Notes: generated from the sequence alone by a model not told the origin. DNA of 6,323 nt from Flavobacteriaceae bacterium (GCA_030618945.1 JAUXCI010000152.1:1-6323); one strand, 5' to 3'. Numbered from the stretch's first letter, positions 1 to 5,774 are shown. Numbers and translations: made by a program.

Positions 1-1
1 C

Positions 2-661
2 CAGATTCTGGGATCTGACGAAGTTGGTTTTTCTTATGAAATTGAAGAAATAGAGCAAGTAAACTGGAACGAAGAATGGGAAAAGAATTTCGATCCCATC
101 ATTGTAGAAAATGAAGTGAGTATCCGCGCCCCTTTTCACAGCAATCCAAATCTGAAATACGATATTATAATTGAACCAAAAATGAGTTTTGGGACGGGGC
201 ATCATGAAACAACCTATTTAATGATTAAGCATTTGATGTCCATTGATCTAAGCGGAAAGAAAGTACTTGATATGGGCTGTGGCACTGGTATTCTGGCCAT
301 TTTTGCCGAATTAAAGGGAGCAGAACAGATCGATGCAATTGATATAGATGCCTGGTGTTATGAAAATTCAGTTGAGAATATTGAACGAAATCATTGTCAA
401 AACATTAAAGTGTATGAAGGAGACGCTTCCATGTTAAAGGCTAAGGCTTATGACGTTATTATTGCCAATATCAATAGAAATATTCTGCTCAATGATATAG
501 ATGTTTACGCCGAGAGTTTAAATGCAAATGGAGAATTGTATTTAAGCGGGTTTTATACCGAAGACATCGCTCAGATCAATGAGGCTGCGGAGAAAAACGG
601 ACTTATTCTTTCTGTGAAATTTGAGAGAAATAATTGGGTTGGATTAAAATTTGTAAATTAG
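2..661 (+). CDS. prmA: Ribosomal protein L11 methyltransferase PrmA, 3' part (5' end outside window)
   Basis: PrmA is a cytoplasmic SAM-dependent enzyme that methylates ribosomal protein L11 on lysine side chains and the N-terminus. The frame is open from base 2 and gives 219 residues. The family is usually about 275-300 residues, so some 60-80 N-terminal residues lie before the window. Numbered from the first visible codon, residues 21-30 hold NWNEEWEKNF, typical of the linker before the catalytic domain. FGTGHHETT (63-71) is the PrmA signature loop. VLDMGCGTG (88-96) is SAM-binding motif I, and AIDID (112-116) is the acidic motif II. ANINRNILL (155-163) is the catalytic Asn-containing motif IV, and NNWVGLKF closes the protein. 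The GTG at 116 is an internal valine codon in an uninterrupted frame, not the start. clpS follows after 16 bp, probably on the same transcript. The family call is secure; the actual substrate in this organism is inferred. Confidence 0.95.
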   Translation, partial: QILGSDEVGFSYEIEEIEQVNWNEEWEKNFDPIIVENEVSIRAPFHSNPNLKYDIIIEPKMSFGTGHHETTYLMIKHLMSIDLSGKKVLDMGCGTGILAIFAELKGAEQIDAIDIDAWCYENSVENIERNHCQNIKVYEGDASMLKAKAYDVIIANINRNILLNDIDVYAESLNANGELYLSGFYTEDIAQINEAAEKNGLILSVKFERNNWVGLKFVN

Positions 662-665
662 CAGC

Positions 666-670
666 AAAGG
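666..670 (+). promoter_or_regulatory. Candidate ribosome binding site of clpS
   Basis: AAAGG lies 7 nt before the ATG at 678, inside the 16-bp gap after the prmA stop. It is one of the few purine-rich, Shine-Dalgarno-like stretches in this window. It supports the 678 start and translation from the prmA transcript. Confidence 0.45.
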
Positions 671-677
671 TTTTGAC

Positions 678-968
678 ATGGAAAACAATATTTTTTTTAC
701 AAAAGAAAAGACCAGGGAATCTTTTGAGATAGCAGAACAAGAGGTTGAAATGCATGAAATACTGTTGTTCAATGATGATGTGAATACCTTTGATTTTGTA
801 ATCGATTCCTTGATTCATATATGCGAACATACCATGGAACAGGCTGAACAATGTACCTATCTTGTACATTATAAAGGAAAATGTGCAGTTAAAACAGGCG
901 AATACGACGAGTTAAAACCAAAATGCACCTCTCTTCTTGAGCGAGGCCTAAATGCCGAGATTGTTTAA
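678..968 (+). CDS. clpS: ATP-dependent Clp protease adaptor protein ClpS
   Basis: ClpS is a small cytoplasmic adaptor that binds the N-terminal domain of ClpA/ClpC-type unfoldases and delivers proteins with destabilising N-terminal residues (N-degrons) to ClpP. The protein has 96 residues, normal for the family. Residues 1-24 form a charged, probably flexible tail, which in ClpS is needed for delivery. The folded domain starts near EILLFNDD. Asn32-Asp33-Asp34 and His64 (in VHYKGK) match the residues that hold the substrate alpha-amino group in E. coli ClpS (Asn34, Asp35, Asp36, His66). The position matching E. coli Met40, the pocket gatekeeper, is Phe38 here. The C-terminus (LLERGLNAEI) matches the usual last beta strand region. 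The gene is 16 bp after prmA with an AAAGG upstream. A run of eight T at 691-698 encodes Ile-Phe-Phe and is a possible slippage site, but the frame is intact. Confidence 0.93.
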   Translation: MENNIFFTKEKTRESFEIAEQEVEMHEILLFNDDVNTFDFVIDSLIHICEHTMEQAEQCTYLVHYKGKCAVKTGEYDELKPKCTSLLERGLNAEIV

Positions 969-980
969 AACAATTTAATA

Positions 981-1001
981 AACTAGCTTTTTGGCTTAGT
1001 T
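981..1001 (-). terminator. Weak candidate terminator between convergent clpS and the carboxylase operon
   Basis: AACTAGC (981-987) pairs with GCTTAGTT (994-1001), leaving one bulged T and a 6-nt loop. Read on the minus strand, the hairpin is followed by a T-rich tail (TTTATTAAATTGTTTT), so it would serve the carboxylase operon ending at 1022. Read on the plus strand there is no T run. The stem is short, so this is tentative. Confidence 0.3.
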
Positions 1002-1021
1002 ATACCCTTAAAATTTTCAGG

Positions 1022-2563
1022 TTACAAAGGAATGTTTCCATGTTTTCTTTTTGGACCGTCTATTTGTTTGTTTTCCAGCATTGAAAATGCTTTGATCAAT
1101 TTTCTTCGACTGTCTTTAGGAAAGATGACTTCATCTATAAATCCTCTTCCAGCTGCCCTGTATGGATCAGCAAATTTATTGGCGTATTCCGCTTCTTTTT
1201 CCTTCCACTTAGATTTTGGATCAACAGCTTCAGCAATTTCTTTTTTAAAGATGATCTCACTGGCACCTTTTGCTCCCATGACCGCTATTTCAGCTGACGG
1301 CCAGGCAAAATTCATGTCGGCGCCTATATGTTTGGAATTCATTACATCATAAGCACCTCCATATGCTTTCCTTGTGATTACAGTGACTCGTGGAACAGTA
1401 GCCTCGCTTAAAGCATAAAGCAATTTAGCACCATTAATAATGATACCATTCCATTCCTGGTCAGTACCAGGTAAGAAACCTGGAACATCCACTAAAACCA
1501 GTAAGGGAATATTAAAACTATCACAAAATCGGGTGAATCGGGCAGCTTTTTTCGAACTGTTCACATCGAGAACTCCGGCGAGACACATAGGTTGGTTGGC
1601 AATGATACCTATGCTACGTCCAGCCAATCGACTAAAGCCAACAACAATATTTTCTGCAAAATCTTTATGGATTTCAAAGAAGGAATCGCTGTCGCATATA
1701 CCCAGAATCACTTTTTTCATATCATAAGGCTTATGCGTGTCAAGCGGGATAATACCTTCTAGTTCATCTCGTATTTCATCCTCAAGCGTATAGGGTATAA
1801 GTGGTGTTGTTAGTTTATTATTTTGGGGAATATAGCTCAGCAGTTTTTTTATTTCATTCATACATTCAATATCATTAGCCGCCTTGAGATGGGTCACTCC
1901 TGATTTTGTAGAATGCGTGGAAGCACCACCTAATTCCTCTGAGCTTACTTCTTCATTTGTAACTGTTTTTACCACGTTGGGGCCGGTTACAAACATATAG
2001 CTTGTTTCCTCTACCATTATCGTAAAATCGGTCATAGCGGGTGAGTAAACAGCTCCACCAGCACAGGGTCCCATAATGGCAGAGATTTGAGGCACTACTC
2101 CTGAAGATTGGACATTTCTGTAAAAAATATCGGCATAACCACCAAGTGATTTAACTCCTTCCTGTATTCTTGCCCCTCCCGAATCATTAAGCCCGATTAG
2201 CGGAGCACCCACTTTGACGGCCAAATCCATTATTTTGCAAATCTTTTCGGCATGTGTTTCTGATAAAGCCCCTCCAAAAACAGTAAAGTCCTGCGCAAAA
2301 ATATAGACCAATCTGCTGTTGATCGTACCGTAGCCAGTGACCACCCCATCTCCAAAATAGATTTGTTTATCCATACCAAAATCGGTGCTTCGATGGGTCA
2401 CTAAAAGGCCAATTTCTTCAAACGAGCCCTCGTCCATCAGATATTCAACGCGTTCTCTGGCCGTAAGTTTTTTCTTCTTATGCTGCTTTTCAATCCTGTT
2501 AATACCACCTCCCAATTGGGCCTCAGCAAATTTTTGCAATAACTCTTTTTGCTTATCTTTCAT
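1022..2563 (-). CDS. pccB: Acyl-CoA carboxylase carboxyltransferase (beta) subunit, probably propionyl-CoA carboxylase
   Basis: This subunit transfers the carboxyl group from carboxybiotin to an acyl-CoA, most likely propionyl-CoA, giving methylmalonyl-CoA. It has 513 residues, the normal length for PccB/MmdA-type carboxyltransferases, which have two crotonase-like domains and act as hexamers in the cytoplasm. In the N-domain, [16 protein letters not shown] (35-50), [10 protein letters not shown] (91-100) and [12 protein letters not shown] (165-176) are typical, the last carrying one oxyanion-hole Gly-Gly-Ala. In the C-domain, [18 protein letters not shown] (358-375) and [11 protein letters not shown] (398-408) carry the second. 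Asp406 sits at the position that in Streptomyces PccB is Asp422 and favours propionyl-CoA; acetyl-CoA-accepting AccB has Ile there. It is the last gene of the operon, 79 bp after the biotin carboxylase gene. I see no clear promoter in that gap. Methylmalonyl-CoA decarboxylase alpha subunits are close relatives, but the neighbouring biotin carboxylase argues for ATP-driven carboxylation. Confidence 0.93.
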   Translation of the reverse strand: MKDKQKELLQKFAEAQLGGGINRIEKQHKKKKLTARERVEYLMDEGSFEEIGLLVTHRSTDFGMDKQIYFGDGVVTGYGTINSRLVYIFAQDFTVFGGALSETHAEKICKIMDLAVKVGAPLIGLNDSGGARIQEGVKSLGGYADIFYRNVQSSGVVPQISAIMGPCAGGAVYSPAMTDFTIMVEETSYMFVTGPNVVKTVTNEEVSSEELGGASTHSTKSGVTHLKAANDIECMNEIKKLLSYIPQNNKLTTPLIPYTLEDEIRDELEGIIPLDTHKPYDMKKVILGICDSDSFFEIHKDFAENIVVGFSRLAGRSIGIIANQPMCLAGVLDVNSSKKAARFTRFCDSFNIPLLVLVDVPGFLPGTDQEWNGIIINGAKLLYALSEATVPRVTVITRKAYGGAYDVMNSKHIGADMNFAWPSAEIAVMGAKGASEIIFKKEIAEAVDPKSKWKEKEAEYANKFADPYRAAGRGFIDEVIFPKDSRRKLIKAFSMLENKQIDGPKRKHGNIPL

Positions 2564-2642
2564 TTCAGTTTATAGTTTTTACCAGATTTGTTTTTGAGCT
2601 TTTACGCTATTGACTTTGAATTGATTCTTTTTGATAAGACAA

Positions 2643-4082
2643 TTAATTAGGGGTTCGCAATAAAACCTGATCTTCAAAATACAGTTTTAAGGCAAGAATG
2701 GCAGCCACCTTGGCTTCTTCTTCCGTGTCAGCTTTTAATTGATCTCCATTGAAATATTTTTGCACAAAGTGGGTGTCAAAAAGCCCATTTTGAAAGGCCT
2801 GGTGCTGGCAAACAAATTTTCCAAATGGCAGCGTAGTATTCACACCCACTATGAGGTATTGGTCAATAGCTTCAACCATCTTTTGAATGGCTTCTGTCCT
2901 GCTTTTTCCATAAGTGATTAATTTGGAGATAAGGGGGTCGTAAAAAATAGGGATTTCCATACCCTGTTCATAGCCATCATCAACCCTGATATTGTTGCCT
3001 TGAGGGATTTTGTATGTTTTCATTTGACCTACATTAGGAAGGAAATCATGAAATACGTCTTCAGCATAAACTCTTAATTCGAGGGCGTGTCCATTAATTT
3101 TTAGATCGGTTTGTTCCAATAATAATGGTTCTCCTCTGGCAATATTTATTTGTTGTTCCACCAGATCCAAACCCGTGATATATTCAGTAACAGGGTGTTC
3201 CACTTGCAGGCGGGTATTCATCTCCAGAAAATAATAATTTAATGCATCGTCTACAAGAAACTCAACGGTACCTGCCCCCGTATAATTGCATGATTTAGCA
3301 ACTTTTATAGCAGCATCACCCATTCTTTCTCTGAGATCGGCAGTGAGAATTGAAGAAGGTGCCTCTTCAACTACTTTTTGGTGACGACGCTGTATACTGC
3401 ATTCTCTTTCAAACAAGTGTAAAACTTTTCCATAATTATCCGCCAGGATCTGAAACTCAATATGCCGTGGAGAGCTGATGTATTTTTCTATAAAAACAGA
3501 TCCATCGCCAAAAGCGGATAAAGCTTCGCTAATGGCCCTTTCCAGTTGAGCGTTGAGGTTTTTAGCTTCATTTACCACTCTCATTCCTTTGCCACCACCA
3601 CCCGCTGCTGCCTTAATCAATACAGGGTATCCAATTTTAAGGGCAAGATCATGTGCTTCGGTTTTATCTTTTATGGCTTTGTCTATACCAGGTACCATGG
3701 GAATATCGTAATTTTTTACAGCATCTTTTGCAGCCAGTTTATCTCCCATCATACTTATAGAAACGGAATCAGGACCAATAAAAATCATGTCGTTTTTTTT
3801 AACTGCGTCCGCAAACTGGGCATTTTCGCTTAAAAACCCATAGCCTGGGTGTATGGCATCAACCTTCAGTTTTTTTGCCTCCTCAATAATGCGTTCTCCC
3901 AGCAAATAGGATTCATTCGAAGGATTGCCTCCAATATGAATGGCTTCATCTGCAAATTTGACGTGTGGTGCATTTCTATCTACTGATGAAAATATTGCGA
4001 CAGTATTGATACCCATTCGTTTCGCAGTTTTCATAACACGCATGGCAATTTCACCGCGATTTGCAACAAGAATCTTTTTCAT
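2643..4082 (-). CDS. accC: Biotin carboxylase subunit of acyl-CoA carboxylase (AccC/PccA-type)
   Basis: This is the ATP-grasp enzyme that carboxylates biotin on the carrier protein using ATP and bicarbonate. It has 479 residues against 449 in E. coli AccC; the extra ~30 are C-terminal and resemble the end of the biotin carboxylase part of PCC alpha chains. KILVANRGEIAMRV (3-16) opens the N-terminal domain, and IHPGYGFLSEN (77-87) is the second family signature. The ATP-grasp domain carries Lys115, Lys157 and the glycine loop GGGGKGMR (161-168). Catalytic-site matches to E. coli are Cys228, Lys236 (in RRHQKVVEE), Glu274, Glu287, Asn289 and Arg291 (in EMNTRLQVEHPVTE), and Arg337. No key residue is missing. 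The start ATG at 4082 follows the carrier gene stop by 20 bp, without a clear Shine-Dalgarno, as is common in Bacteroidota. It shares an operon with the carrier and the carboxyltransferase, which suggests a dedicated complex rather than the fatty-acid AccABCD enzyme. Confidence 0.94.
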   Translation of the reverse strand: MKKILVANRGEIAMRVMKTAKRMGINTVAIFSSVDRNAPHVKFADEAIHIGGNPSNESYLLGERIIEEAKKLKVDAIHPGYGFLSENAQFADAVKKNDMIFIGPDSVSISMMGDKLAAKDAVKNYDIPMVPGIDKAIKDKTEAHDLALKIGYPVLIKAAAGGGGKGMRVVNEAKNLNAQLERAISEALSAFGDGSVFIEKYISSPRHIEFQILADNYGKVLHLFERECSIQRRHQKVVEEAPSSILTADLRERMGDAAIKVAKSCNYTGAGTVEFLVDDALNYYFLEMNTRLQVEHPVTEYITGLDLVEQQINIARGEPLLLEQTDLKINGHALELRVYAEDVFHDFLPNVGQMKTYKIPQGNNIRVDDGYEQGMEIPIFYDPLISKLITYGKSRTEAIQKMVEAIDQYLIVGVNTTLPFGKFVCQHQAFQNGLFDTHFVQKYFNGDQLKADTEEEAKVAAILALKLYFEDQVLLRTPN

Positions 4083-4102
4083 TATAAGGATATTTTGATG
4101 TA

Positions 4103-4588
4103 TTAGTGAAAAGTTATGAGTAGTTTATTCTTATCCACTGTTTCTCCAATAGATACCAATACCTCTTTTATTGCAGTATCTTTTGGGCAAAGAATGGCGT
4201 TTTCCATTTTCATGGCTTCAAGAATTAAAAGGGTATCTCCTTCTTTCACCTTCTGATCTTTTTTAATGTTAACACCAATGATAATTCCTGGCATTGGAGC
4301 ACTAATAGAATTAATGATTTTAGCAGATCCTGTCGCATAGCCAATATTTTTGATCAGTTCATCAAGAAGGGTTTTGATTTTCACCTCATAGGTGTTTGAA
4401 TTTAACCTAATAATATAGGTTTTGTCATTAAAATCTGACTCGATTACAGTGGCGTGAAAGGATTTTTGTTTATGTAATAAATGATAGTTGGAAGCTGACT
4501 GTTTAAGAATATCGAGGTCATTGACACTATCTTCCCCTATCGTGAACTCCTGATTGTTGTTTACCAGGACTTTAGAGGGTTTGTTCAT
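4103..4588 (-). CDS. Biotin carboxyl carrier protein of acyl-CoA carboxylase, with BT-like N-terminal segment
   Basis: This protein carries the biotin that moves between the biotin carboxylase and the carboxyltransferase. From ATG 4588 it has 161 residues. The C-terminal biotinyl domain (about 94-161) has APMPGIIIGV and the canonical biotinylation site EAMKMEN with Lys127 as acceptor. Residues about 36-83 look like a small beta domain plus helix. TYEVKIKTLLDELIK (66-80) resembles the end of the BT domain of animal PCC alpha chains (VYKVNILTRLAAELNKFM, from memory), the domain that docks onto the beta subunit. So the split from the biotin carboxylase seems to fall before BT. The frame can be extended to a TTG at 4633, but those 15 residues are unlike the family and an ATG is available, so I chose 4588. 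It is the first gene of the operon. It is not the short AccB of fatty acid synthesis, judging by its neighbours. Confidence 0.9.
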   Translation of the reverse strand: MNKPSKVLVNNNQEFTIGEDSVNDLDILKQSASNYHLLHKQKSFHATVIESDFNDKTYIIRLNSNTYEVKIKTLLDELIKNIGYATGSAKIINSISAPMPGIIIGVNIKKDQKVKEGDTLLILEAMKMENAILCPKDTAIKEVLVSIGETVDKNKLLITFH

Positions 4589-4608
4589 ATTTTCTGGTTT
4601 TAATAGAT

Positions 4609-4616
4609 TAAAGATA
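4609..4616 (-). promoter_or_regulatory. Possible -7 promoter element for the carboxylase operon
   Basis: Read on the minus strand, the bases are TATCTTTA, one mismatch from the Bacteroidota TAnnTTTG. They lie 20 nt before the carrier ATG at 4588. TTGACA at 4633-4628 is upstream but only about 14 nt away from TAnnTTTA, closer than usual. If real, transcription would start within the stretch upstream of 4588, excluding the TTG start at 4633. Confidence 0.25.
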
Positions 4617-4686
4617 TGAAATAAATGTGTCAATATATACGCTAAAGTGAAGATGTTTAGACGCTTGTATTTGAAATAATTTACTT

Positions 4687-4701
4687 ACCATCGCGAATGG
4701 T
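4687..4701. repeat. Inverted repeat ACCAT-N5-ATGGT in the divergent intergenic region
   Basis: ACCAT (4687-4691) and ATGGT (4697-4701) are separated by CGCGA. The element lies about 100 bp upstream of the carboxylase operon start and about 130 bp upstream of the CBM48 gene. Its size suits a transcription factor site, but nothing identifies a regulator. Confidence 0.3.
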
Positions 4702-4707
4702 TTGTGT

Positions 4708-4727
4708 TTAATTAACCATTAATTAAC
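4708..4727. repeat. Tandem TTAATTAAC direct repeats, 11 bp apart
   Basis: TTAATTAAC occurs at 4708-4716 and 4719-4727, one helical turn apart; each copy contains the 8-bp palindrome TTAATTAA. It sits in the 244-bp region between the divergent carrier and CBM48 genes. It could be an activator or nucleoid-protein site, or simply AT-rich sequence. Confidence 0.35.
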
Positions 4728-4801
4728 ATAATATAGAGGTTAGGGTTAATATAGTACACAAATAGGCCAAAAAAAGTGTTAAATATAATTTGTGTTTGTA
4801 G

Positions 4802-4810
4802 TTACTTTGC
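4802..4810 (+). promoter_or_regulatory. Candidate Bacteroidota -7 promoter element of the CBM48 gene
   Basis: TTACTTTGC is one mismatch from TAnnTTTG followed by the commonly seen C. It lies 23 nt before the ATG at 4833, giving a short leader. No exact TTG is found at the expected -33 distance (GTGTT is there instead). Upstream sequence is A/T tract-rich. Confidence 0.45.
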
Positions 4811-4832
4811 ACGATAATATAAAACAAAAGTC

Positions 4833-5144
4833 ATGAGTATTAAAAAACAATTTTTAAAAAACAAGCCAGTTTGTAAAGTAACTTTTTCTTTGACTAAAGA
4901 CGAGGCTTTAAGTGCTGAAAAAATTCAATTGTTGGGAGATTTTAATAGTTGGAATGTTGAAGAGGCTATCGAATTGAAAAAGTTTAAAAACGGAACTTAT
5001 AAAACAACCTTGAGTCTGGAAACAGAGAATGAATACCAATTCAAGTATTTATTCGATGAGACTAAATGGGAAAACGACATTGCTGCTGATAGTTATGCTG
5101 ATAACGGCATTAGCGCAGAAGGCAATTTCGTTGTAGCTATCTAA
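4833..5144 (+). CDS. Stand-alone CBM48 (isoamylase early-set, AMPK-beta-like glycogen-binding) domain protein
   Basis: The protein has 103 residues and consists of little more than one early-set immunoglobulin-like domain of the CBM48 type, which binds glycogen or related alpha-glucans. There is no signal peptide or membrane segment, so it should be cytoplasmic. The domain runs from about residue 13 to 103. LLGDFNSWN (33-41) matches the GSFNNW strand of the AMPK beta subunit. Trp40, Lys71 (in YQFKYLF) and Trp79 (in TKWEND) line up with AMPK beta Trp100, Lys126 and Trp133, which contact glycogen. Asn98 near the C-terminus matches the conserved Asn150. There is no catalytic domain attached, unlike glycogen branching or debranching enzymes where this module is usually found. 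It has its own promoter-like element and a strong terminator, so it appears monocistronic. Glycogen binding is inferred from the retained aromatic residues; its physiological role is unknown. Confidence 0.87.
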   Translation: MSIKKQFLKNKPVCKVTFSLTKDEALSAEKIQLLGDFNSWNVEEAIELKKFKNGTYKTTLSLETENEYQFKYLFDETKWENDIAADSYADNGISAEGNFVVAI

Positions 5145-5203
5145 GAATCATTTCTTGCTTTATCAAGACTTAACTCTTCCTCCCTTAGCTAAATATTTAC
5201 TAG

Positions 5204-5240
5204 GCGGAAACAAGAATTTATTTTCTGTTTCCGCTTTTTT
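5204..5240 (+). terminator. Strong rho-independent terminator after the CBM48 gene
   Basis: GCGGAAACA (5204-5212) pairs perfectly with TGTTTCCGC (5226-5234), followed directly by six T. The stem can be extended inside by GAA/TTC after one bulged A. It lies 60 bp after the CBM48 stop codon on the same strand. Confidence 0.9.
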
Positions 5241-5283
5241 GATTGACCTTGTGGCCTAAAAATCAGGCTATGGGTAGCATCAA

Positions 5284-5311
5284 AAAAAGGCCTCTTAATT
5301 GAGACCTTTTT
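5284..5311. terminator. Bidirectional intrinsic terminator between convergent genes
   Basis: AAAAAGG (5284-5290) pairs with CCTTTTT (5305-5311), and CTC (5292-5294) with GAG (5301-5303), around one C/A mismatch and a TTAATT loop. The A run on one side and T run on the other give a T tail in both directions; read on the minus strand the tail is seven T. It would end transcription of the small gene at 5475-5747 and back up the terminator at 5204-5240. Confidence 0.75.
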
Positions 5312-5370
5312 ACTGAAGTACATACTGCACTTGAATTCAACTTCATTGCTCGCGTGGTGTTTCATTTTCC

Positions 5371-5393
5371 TTCCTAATAACCCCTTATTGGAA
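5371..5393. repeat. Hairpin with CCCC loop
   Basis: TTCC (5371-5374) pairs with GGAA (5390-5393) and AATAA (5376-5380) with TTATT (5385-5389), with one bulged T and a CCCC loop. A short T run (TACTTTT) follows on the plus strand, too weak to call a terminator. Confidence 0.4.
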
Positions 5394-5427
5394 TACTTTT
5401 GTCACCACCCTACATTTTCAAGATGCA

Positions 5428-5441
5428 GAACATACATGTTC
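5428..5441. repeat. Inverted repeat GAACAT-AC-ATGTTC
   Basis: The 6-bp half sites are perfect with a 2-bp gap, a form typical of dimeric regulator sites. It abuts the next inverted repeat and lies just downstream of the small minus-strand gene. Confidence 0.4.
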
Positions 5442-5456
5442 GATTAAATAATCGAA
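5439..5456. repeat. Inverted repeat TTCGATTA-AA-TAATCGAA
   Basis: The 8-bp arms are perfect with a 2-bp gap, overlapping the end of the GAACAT inverted repeat by three bases. As RNA it would form a small hairpin; as DNA it resembles an operator. It is 18 bp downstream of the stop codon of the minus-strand gene, an odd place for an operator of that gene. Confidence 0.45.
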
Positions 5457-5474
5457 AACCTTTTCAATTTCACT

Positions 5475-5747
5475 TCAATTTCTAAAACTAATAACCCTCT
5501 CAATCATTCGATATTCGTCATCACTTAGTGACTGTCCTTTCAATAAAACCAATAAACTGGATAATTTTTCCTTATCCACAACAGGGACAACCTCAGCTTC
5601 ATGATCAATTTGACTCAGAATTTCTTTCAAGTTCTTAACCGCAATTAAATTTTTTTGTTCGGTATAAATCTTATACTTCACATCCATTTCGATATCGGCA
5701 AGTATGTCTTGGATCATAGTGTTATTTTTTGTCAAAGATATACTCAT
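5475..5747 (-). CDS. Small hypothetical protein, divergent from an XRE-type HTH gene
   Basis: I do not recognise this family. From ATG 5747 it has 90 residues; from the second ATG at 5717 it has 80. The sequence is charged, with no membrane segment, signal peptide or cysteine, and looks mostly helical: MIQDILADIEMDVKYKIY, then AVKNLKEILSQI, a loop with VVPVVDKEKL, and a C-terminal DDEYRMIERVISF helix. The second start may be the real one, because a full-match Bacteroidota -7 element (TATCTTTG, 5740-5733 on the minus strand) lies within the first ten codons of the longer form. Neither start has a Shine-Dalgarno. It is divergent from the HTH gene at 5824, with a 10-bp palindrome between them, so it may be controlled by that protein. 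The small size and regulator-like neighbour allow a partner or antitoxin-like role, but nothing in the sequence shows it. Confidence 0.6.
   Translation of the reverse strand: MSISLTKNNTMIQDILADIEMDVKYKIYTEQKNLIAVKNLKEILSQIDHEAEVVPVVDKEKLSSLLVLLKGQSLSDDEYRMIERVISFRN
5733..5740 (-). promoter_or_regulatory. Bacteroidota -7 promoter element TATCTTTG
   Basis: Read on the minus strand, TATCTTTG is a full match to TAnnTTTG. About 20 nt upstream is GTTA rather than an exact TTG. Transcription would begin near 5728, leaving a leader of roughly 11 nt before the ATG at 5717 and excluding the ATG at 5747 from the message. Confidence 0.45.
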
Positions 5748-5748
5748 T

Positions 5749-5758
5749 GGATATATCC
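5749..5758. promoter_or_regulatory. Palindrome GGATATATCC, candidate operator
   Basis: A perfect 10-bp palindrome lies between the divergent small gene and HTH gene. It falls between the -7 element at 5733-5740 and its expected -33 region, where a bound repressor would block RNA polymerase. The HTH protein encoded next door is the obvious candidate to bind it, by inference only. Confidence 0.35.
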
Positions 5759-5762
5759 GATA

Positions 5763-5774
5763 ACGACATGTTGT
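5763..5774. promoter_or_regulatory. Imperfect palindrome ACGACATGTTGT, possible second operator site
   Basis: Ten of twelve bases are symmetric (ACnACATGTnGT). It lies 4 bp from the GGATATATCC palindrome in the divergent intergenic region. The half sites differ from that palindrome, so the two need not bind the same protein. Confidence 0.25.

Larger units (their letters stand above)
5312..5474. other. Gene-free stretch rich in inverted repeats
   Basis: This is the unexplained part of the 330-bp gap between 5144 and 5475. I see no convincing reading frame and no tRNA. It holds the 10-bp palindrome TTGAATTCAA (5331-5340), a hairpin at 5371-5393 and two adjoining inverted repeats at 5428-5456. 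It could be an extended 3' region of the small minus-strand gene, a small RNA locus or the remains of a lost gene; the sequence does not decide. Confidence 0.4.

Noticed and set aside
116..118. GTG as a possible start of the L11 methyltransferase.
   Set aside because: The same frame is open back to base 2 and encodes family-typical sequence (NWNEEWEKNF), so the gene begins before the window.
691..698. A run of eight T near the clpS start as a phase-variation switch.
   Set aside because: It encodes Ile-Phe-Phe in an intact frame of a housekeeping gene; homopolymers this long are expected by chance in AT-rich DNA.
603..869. A minus-strand frame overlapping the end of prmA and most of clpS.
   Set aside because: It lies opposite two well-supported genes and its protein looks like reverse translation of them.
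1032..2597. Plus-strand reading frames opposite the carboxyltransferase gene (for example 1032-1352, 1440-1727 and 2385-2597).
   Set aside because: They are antisense shadows of a gene with clear family motifs across its whole length.
2564..2642. A possible separate promoter for the carboxyltransferase gene in the 79-bp gap.
   Set aside because: No TAnnTTTG-like element is present on the minus strand and there is no terminator hairpin, so a shared transcript with the biotin carboxylase gene is simpler.
2739..3833. Plus-strand reading frames opposite the biotin carboxylase gene.
   Set aside because: The minus-strand protein has every catalytic motif in order; the opposite frames show no motif or independent signal.
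5189..5365. A 58-codon minus-strand reading frame starting ATG at 5365, preceded by a purine-rich AGGAAGGA.
   Set aside because: It runs through both terminator hairpins (5284-5311 and 5204-5240), its composition looks random, and it resembles no protein family. The good ribosome-binding-like sequence is the only argument for it.
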